Below are positions 59,176 to 64,000 of a DNA stretch of 64,000 nucleotides, piece after piece. Source of the stretch: Peptococcaceae bacterium (GTDB taxonomy: Bacteria; Bacillota; Desulfitobacteriia; Desulfitobacteriales; Syntrophobotulaceae); contig WRHI01000002.1 in the NCBI GenBank assembly GCA_009783315.1, positions 1 through 64,000 of the forward strand, read 5' to 3'. A model generated the notes under the pieces. It was not told the origin of the DNA, did no database searches, and was given only the letters and a program-made list of their open reading frames with translations. The position numbers and the translations under genes were made by a program. How positions within the stretch are numbered: the first letter of the stretch is position 1; every line of letters starts with the position of its first letter.

Positions 59176-59490
59176 TCATATTTTAGCCGCCCACTCCGCG
59201 GCCTTTGCCCGGGCGGCAACGATCCAGCTGTCAAGCTGTCCGCAGAACTCCACATACAACTTGGAAGCTGCCGCTTCAAAGGAGCTGTTAAACTCTCCGG
59301 CTTTTTCTTGGTAGTGACTGAAGTAATCGCCATTGAGATCCTCTGAATCGGCCGGTTCCGTAAATCTGCCGCCGTATTGGCCTTCAACAAAGAAATCGCT
59401 TAAATACCATTTTATGTTATTGCGATATCCTTCCATATCCGTGGCCAGCAGGGTGTATTTATCACACATTGTTTGCGGGTCATTAGCCAT
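59176..59490 (-). CDS. WXG100-like small helical protein (104 aa)
   Basis: Helical protein (MANDPQTMCDKYTLLATDMEGYRNNIKWYL ... AGEFNSSFEAAASKLYVEFCGQLDSWIVAARAKAAEWAAKI) of Esx size. The middle turn is longer than usual and has no WxG. I use ATG 59490 because AGGGGGAT lies upstream; the extra N-terminal residues in the track are not helical. Confidence 0.62.
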   Translation of the reverse strand: MANDPQTMCDKYTLLATDMEGYRNNIKWYLSDFFVEGQYGGRFTEPADSEDLNGDYFSHYQEKAGEFNSSFEAAASKLYVEFCGQLDSWIVAARAKAAEWAAKI

Positions 59491-59579
59491 TGTAGCATCC
59501 CCCTTCTCCCAACCGGCAAGGAGGAACCCCGGCGGCAAAACCGGGACTCCCCCGCCGTTTGACACGAACTCTTTCTGAC

Positions 59580-59855
59580 CTACCTGCCCGCGCTCTGAGC
59601 GTCCGCGGACTCAAGGTTATCCGCAGAAATTCTGATATTGCTGGCAATTTCATTAACCAACTCCACGAACTGGTCCATGTACGGTCTCAACTCTTCGAAC
59701 CGAGCGATGAAACTGTCTTTCGACTGACCCACCCATTGGGTCAATTCGCCTTCGTTTGCCGTTCTCAGCTCACCGATCTTCTCCGCGACAAGTGTTCCGG
59801 CGCCCTCATATTTGGCGGCTACCCCATAAGCCTCTTGGACATCGATACTAATCAT
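59580..59855 (-). CDS. WXG100 protein, EsxA-like (91 aa)
   Basis: Classic WXG100 layout: helix, the turn LTQWVGQSKDSF with WVG near residue 41, helix, and length 91. It is the first and probably most expressed of the four small genes; it has its own promoter and an AGGAGG ribosome-binding site. Likely secreted by the EssC machine as a dimer. Confidence 0.85.
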   Translation of the reverse strand: MISIDVQEAYGVAAKYEGAGTLVAEKIGELRTANEGELTQWVGQSKDSFIARFEELRPYMDQFVELVNEIASNIRISADNLESADAQSAGR

Positions 59856-59909
59856 GTTCGTTTCCTCCTAGAAGTTTTTTATTTGAGTGCTTCATCACCC
59901 ATATTTAGT

Positions 59910-59938
59910 ATATTAGCACCTTCTAAATCAAAACGCAA
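59910..59938 (-). promoter_or_regulatory. Promoter of the WXG100/toxin gene run
   Basis: TTGCGT (59933-59938), a 17-bp spacer and TAATAT (59910-59915) on the minus strand, in an AT-rich stretch, about 55 bases upstream of the WXG100 start. Genes downstream are spaced by 0-110 bp as far as 46617. Confidence 0.55.
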
Positions 59939-60020
59939 GGGATTTTCTCAGAATTTCTGTAATTTTCTTTGAAATCTTATTGATGCTATTTATGCTCCTT
60001 TTATCGAGCGTTATCACAAG

Positions 60021-60527
60021 CTATTTAATGAAATCATATCGGGCGTTCTTCGCCGCAATCATTCGTGTTATGATCATGGCCATCACAAACATCAAAACAC
60101 CCAACAAAGCGCTGCTCCCCAGAGGTATCCAACCGGCCGGGGAAAACACCGGTATCCCATCGAATGTTTCCGTTACGGTCAAGAGTGGGGGTTGTGCTTC
60201 GGATTCGGTTGCGGCGCCTTCAAGCTCACGTTTAACATCAGCTAAAGTGAGTGTAATCACCGGCGCTACCGTATCCGCCGCGCCGCTCACATAAGTGTTC
60301 AGTCCTTCCTGCTGGGCTGCCAATTCCTTTTCCAATTCTGCGACACTCTTCTCGTTGTCGGCCAATGGTTCGCTGTCTTCCGCAAACACAGGCGTCCCCA
60401 ACGCCGGCAAAACCAGACACACCAACGCCACCACAGTCAAAACAAACCGGAATCCGGCAACAACATGACAATGCAGACGCACATAACGCAGACCCACAAA
60501 CATCTCTTCAGCCAAATCTCTCATCAT
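60021..60527 (-). CDS. Type VII locus membrane protein (EssA-like position)
   Basis: A 168-residue protein: N-terminal hydrophobic segment (about 24-48, VLTVVALVCLVLPALGTPVFA, possibly a signal peptide), an extracytoplasmic acidic region of about 85 residues (EKSVAELEKELAAQQEGL) and a C-terminal span (about 138-158) followed by a basic tail. This layout resembles small type VIIb membrane subunits such as EssA, though I see no decisive motif. ATG 60527 has AGGAGG upstream. It lies between the EssC-like gene and the WXG100 genes. Confidence 0.6.
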   Translation of the reverse strand: MMRDLAEEMFVGLRYVRLHCHVVAGFRFVLTVVALVCLVLPALGTPVFAEDSEPLADNEKSVAELEKELAAQQEGLNTYVSGAADTVAPVITLTLADVKRELEGAATESEAQPPLLTVTETFDGIPVFSPAGWIPLGSSALLGVLMFVMAMIITRMIAAKNARYDFIK

Positions 60528-60595
60528 GAGTTCACCTCCTTTTTCCGCGCGCCCGCCGGCGCGCAAATCCTGCTTCCCGAATTTTGCACACCGAA

Positions 60596-63500
60596 TCAAG
60601 CGATATAAGGAAATTTTACCCGGAGGGCGCTGCCGGCATAGATAAAATAAGCTTCACCGGGCGCAAGTTCTTTGGGCCGGGCGGTCACCACAGGGACCGG
60701 CAGCATCTGAGATTCTTTCAACGGAATGAAAGTGAATCCCGCGTTGATGCTTCTTATGGCCCCCGGCAGACGATCCAGCGTCCCGCGAGGGAAGTCCTGA
60801 AGGTTGGAAACAAAGCAGAAGTGGACGCCGGTAAGTTGGGATTCATCAATCAGCTGCGCCAGGACATCTTTCTCTTTGGCCGTTAATTTGCCGATGAAAT
60901 TGGCCACATTGTTGACGATAACCAAATGGTGTTTTAGGGTGGCGTAAAACTCGGCGGGCGTTTGGCGGGTCTCTTGGGCTTTGATTCTGCCAATGTAAGC
61001 TTCTTTGCGGTCTTTCACCTCCTGAACCAGAACCTGAAGCAACACTGAAAATTCCTCTTGTTTGGTCAGATATGAAACACAGCGATCTTTGTAACCACTG
61101 AGTTTAAGCATATCGTCGTCAACGGCGGTGACAACAAGAGAACGACGCTTGCGGGCCAAGGACTCGAAGAGGATTTTCATAAAGTTGGTTTTGCCGATGT
61201 TGTGAACGCCGGTCATGTTGATATGAGATATTTTCCCAAAATCCAGAGCGAAGGCCTCTACATTCTCGTCGTCCAGAGCGACAGGCAGCCTATTATCATT
61301 TGAATCCCAGATATCAAGCACACCGGGAACCTGGCAGAAATCCCGCCACGTCAGCAGGGCCGGCATCATTGGCACGCCTCGGGGCCGGGGACCTTGCCAA
61401 GCCTTCTGGAGAACCTCAATAGCGGCCAAAAAGTTTTGAATCTGATCCATTTCCGTCGCCCCGTAAGCGGGCAAAGCGGCTTGGAAAATGCAGATAGTCT
61501 CTTTTCGCATCAGACCGCGGCCGGGGATCTGCTCGCTCTTGAGGTCGGTTCGTCCCACTGCCGCTGCGATCTCGGCTTTCTCATTAACATAGAAGATAAA
61601 CTTCTGATTGATGTTAGCCATGATCTGCTGGCGAACCACGCCGGGACGGGAGGCAGAAAAAATAAGATAGATCCCCAGAGCTTGGCCGTCGCGGGAGATA
61701 TCTCTGATCAGAGCCTCCGTTTCCAGCCTGGCTTGATCTTTCAAGGCATCAAGATTGTCCACAAAAATAAAGAGGATTGGGAATAGTCTTTTGCCCCTGT
61801 TCATTGTGTTGAGAAGAGGAATCGATCCGACCCCCGCTTCACCCAGCAAATCTTTGCGTCGCTTCATTTCCTGGTTCAGCAATCGCTCCAATTTTCCCAA
61901 GGCTTCTGTCTGATCCAGAACCAAAGCATCGGCTGTATGCGGGAGGTTTCGCAATGGTAAAAGAGCGTTGTTACCAAAATCCAGGATGAAGAAGTTGATT
62001 TGTTCCGGCGAGCAATCGAGAGCAAGATTCATGGCGATACTCCGCAACAATGTGGATTTTCCCGACCCCGGGCTGCCGAACACTCCCACATGACCGTCCG
62101 CAGAGAAGTTAATCGTCAGCGGGCTTTGGCGCTGCCGCTCAATCTCGTCCACCATACCGGCGATGACCTCGATACTTTCCGCTCGGTTCCCTTGCTCATC
62201 TTGCCCCCGACCCCACCTGGGCACAAAATCACTGTTCTCCAGCAAATCCGGCAAATAAATCCTTTCCCTCAGGGGCGGCAGCCAAGGACTGGGCACTTTC
62301 CGAAGTCCCGCTGCACCGAACACTCGCTCTATGGTGTTGACCACAGCATCCAGTTGGGTCACAGGATTGGCTTCAGTCGTTTCGCCGGCAGCCGCGGCGA
62401 TTGTGCTGAAGTCTTTGGTCAGAAGCTGAGCTTGCCCAAGCTCATTCCAAAGATAGATGTTGGCGTCGGGTTTTTCTTCGTCTTTGCTCCGTCCGGCCTT
62501 GTATTCGGCCCCTGAGTACGCGGATTGGAATTGTTCATAGATAACGTTGTTGCCCACTTGTAAATACCCGCGGCCGGGTAGGGTGATATGAGCCGCGTCC
62601 GGCGTTTTCAGCATTTCGTTGCTGTCAGAGACGTTTTGCACTTTGAGGCAGACACGGAAGTTGGAGTTGGACCATATTTGGTCGTCCACCACGCCGGAAG
62701 GTTTTTGGGTTGCCAAAATGAGATGAACCCCTAAGCTTCGGCCAATGCGGGCCGCGCTGACCAGTTCTTTGATGAAGTCGGGCTGTTCTCGTTTAAGTTC
62801 GGCGAACTCGTCGGAGATGATGAAGAGGTGGGGCATGGGCGCCAGCGATGACTCCTGAGCGCGCAGTTTTTGATAAGCGTCCACATGGTTCAGCCCATGG
62901 TGACCCAACATTCCTTGGCGGCGGCGCATTTCGCTTTTGATGGCGACCAGGGCACGCATGGACTGGGCGCCGTCCAGGTTGGTGATGACGCCTAATAAGT
63001 GCGGCAGCTTGTCAAAGAGATTGGCCATGCCCCCGCCTTTATAGTCGATCAGCAAAAAGGCCACCTCATAAGGATGGAAATGGATAGCCAGAGACAAAAT
63101 GTAGGATTGCAGGGTCTCTGATTTGCCGGATCCGGTGGTTCCGGCCAAGAGGCCGTGGGGCCCGTGGGCCTTTTCATGTAGGTTTAGTTCTATAGTTTTG
63201 TCGGCAGCGCGCAAGCCTATGGGAACAGCCAGGGTCTGATAGGGTCTGTTGCTTCGCCATTTGCCCCAGACATCCAACTGGTCAGGAGCTTCAATCTGGA
63301 AGAGCTCGAAGAGGGTAACCGATTCCGGCAGAGCTTTGGAGGCTGACTTCTCAACGTGCTGCACAGGCGCAAGAGCGCGGGCGGCCAGCAAAGCGGCGTC
63401 TCTGTCCAGAGTATCCGGCGCGTAAGGACGGGGCCGGGGATCGGTTTCCTGATAAAGGGTGGCTTCCCCGGGGCCGATGAGGGTCAGGAGGGTTTTAACG

Positions 63501-64000
63501 GATTCAGGTAAAGCGTATTCCGATTCATCCACAAAAATGGCGTATACTCCTAAGTGGCGGTGGTCTTTTGACAGATAGTCCATGATGAGATGATCGTAGA
63601 CCAAACCCATGTCGGCCACGACAAACAGAAGGGGCTGATAGACCGTTTTGCCGCTATGCTGATCTTTTTGGTTAAAAGTGGTCTCTCGGTCTTTGACAAG
63701 ATGATACAGGCTGTCCAAAACATTGTCCCGTGTGGCCTCATCTTTGACCATGCCTTTGAACTGCCTGTCGCCAACCCAGGTATGAGGAAGCCATTTGAGA
63801 GGGAGGAAGTTTTTTTCATTTCTTTTCGTATAAACGGCCACCAGAGAGATATCGTTATAACTGTGAAAGATAGCAAAATTCATGATGAGAGAGAGCATAT
63901 GAGGCATCGTTAACTCTTGGGGACCCACGATGCCCACATAGGCGTCTTGCAAGGAAATGCTTTGAGGAAGGGCGGGTATGCCCTTATATTTTGCCGCCAA
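60596..64000 (-). CDS. essC: EssC-type FtsK/SpoIIIE ATPase of type VII secretion (cut by right edge)
   Basis: At least 1134 residues, continuing beyond the window. Three tandem ATPase domains are seen: the first with GTTGSGKSE (about 288) and LLIDYKGGGMA, the second with GSPGSGKST (about 643) and a Walker B ending in ILDFG, and the third with a degenerate loop HNIGKTN (about 933). Three FtsK-like domains in one chain define EssC/YukB, the motor of type VIIb secretion; the N-terminal FHA and membrane region must lie past base 64000. The TTG at the edge is not a real start. The gene precedes the WXG100 genes on the same strand. Confidence 0.93.
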   Translation of the reverse strand: MAAKYKGIPALPQSISLQDAYVGIVGPQELTMPHMLSLIMNFAIFHSYNDISLVAVYTKRNEKNFLPLKWLPHTWVGDRQFKGMVKDEATRDNVLDSLYHLVKDRETTFNQKDQHSGKTVYQPLLFVVADMGLVYDHLIMDYLSKDHRHLGVYAIFVDESEYALPESVKTLLTLIGPGEATLYQETDPRPRPYAPDTLDRDAALLAARALAPVQHVEKSASKALPESVTLFELFQIEAPDQLDVWGKWRSNRPYQTLAVPIGLRAADKTIELNLHEKAHGPHGLLAGTTGSGKSETLQSYILSLAIHFHPYEVAFLLIDYKGGGMANLFDKLPHLLGVITNLDGAQSMRALVAIKSEMRRRQGMLGHHGLNHVDAYQKLRAQESSLAPMPHLFIISDEFAELKREQPDFIKELVSAARIGRSLGVHLILATQKPSGVVDDQIWSNSNFRVCLKVQNVSDSNEMLKTPDAAHITLPGRGYLQVGNNVIYEQFQSAYSGAEYKAGRSKDEEKPDANIYLWNELGQAQLLTKDFSTIAAAAGETTEANPVTQLDAVVNTIERVFGAAGLRKVPSPWLPPLRERIYLPDLLENSDFVPRWGRGQDEQGNRAESIEVIAGMVDEIERQRQSPLTINFSADGHVGVFGSPGSGKSTLLRSIAMNLALDCSPEQINFFILDFGNNALLPLRNLPHTADALVLDQTEALGKLERLLNQEMKRRKDLLGEAGVGSIPLLNTMNRGKRLFPILFIFVDNLDALKDQARLETEALIRDISRDGQALGIYLIFSASRPGVVRQQIMANINQKFIFYVNEKAEIAAAVGRTDLKSEQIPGRGLMRKETICIFQAALPAYGATEMDQIQNFLAAIEVLQKAWQGPRPRGVPMMPALLTWRDFCQVPGVLDIWDSNDNRLPVALDDENVEAFALDFGKISHINMTGVHNIGKTNFMKILFESLARKRRSLVVTAVDDDMLKLSGYKDRCVSYLTKQEEFSVLLQVLVQEVKDRKEAYIGRIKAQETRQTPAEFYATLKHHLVIVNNVANFIGKLTAKEKDVLAQLIDESQLTGVHFCFVSNLQDFPRGTLDRLPGAIRSINAGFTFIPLKESQMLPVPVVTARPKELAPGEAYFIYAGSALRVKFPYIA

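Overview
The window looks like part of a chromosome of a spore-former-type Bacillota, most likely class Clostridia. Supporting genes are hemZ, a SpoVB/PST-type flippase, the ACT-domain/UPF0210 pair, a type VIIb-style secretion locus and a Gram-positive type SOS promoter. Shine-Dalgarno sequences are strong AGGAGG-type, and GTG and TTG starts are common. The species cannot be named from sequence alone. Most genes are on the minus strand. No rRNA, tRNA, CRISPR array or complete insertion sequence was seen.

Layout. 1-515: tail of an Rpn/PD-(D/E)XK-type protein with a KLEG repeat. 656-5848: a lactococcin-972-type bacteriocin locus (orphan atypical response regulator, small secreted peptide, large permease, ATPase, lipoprotein) with an 11-bp-spaced direct-repeat operator. 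6008-6630: two divergent XRE regulators. 6709-10706: ung, pyrimidine-nucleoside phosphorylase, site-2 protease and thiD. 10808-12093: an RHS remnant and a second Rpn-type gene. 12461-19820: BlaI/BlaR1-like regulators and a giant secreted clan GH-A glycoside hydrolase. 20141-26988: polar amino-acid ABC transporter, YwaF-like protein, UPF0210 + ACT, FtsX-like permease and thioredoxin. 27085-33822: aspS, hisS, GNAT, DUF4434-like lipoprotein and hemZ. 34072-38556: SanA-like protein, EF-G-like GTPase and flippase. 38595-44263: membrane proteins, two CPBP proteases, surE, a YpmA-like protein and folE. 44561-46460: TPR protein and a LysM protein with a textbook LexA-controlled promoter. 46617-64000: type VII secretion locus.

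How it works together. The right third is the most notable part. It runs from an EssC-type ATPase (cut by the right edge) through a membrane protein, four small WXG100-like helical proteins, a candidate effector and a DUF5081-like protein, then two Lap-like helical partners. Next comes a 1818-residue protein with an LXG-like N-terminus, an RHS shell and a C-terminal domain carrying His and Cys blocks like those of caspase-fold peptidases. A membrane-anchored candidate immunity protein and a membrane Ser/Thr kinase follow. The order helper-helper-toxin-immunity is that of LXG toxin modules. An RHS remnant near 10.9 kb suggests toxin-tip turnover elsewhere in the genome.

The genome is unusually rich in short tandem repeats. 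Heptanucleotide arrays (GACAATG, GACAGTT and GAATACC types) begin at or inside stop codons of at least eight genes, in sense orientation. Three of them carry the same conserved hairpin. In-frame repeats have expanded inside several proteins. Two hairpin elements of one MITE-like family each supply the TAG stop of the neighbouring gene.
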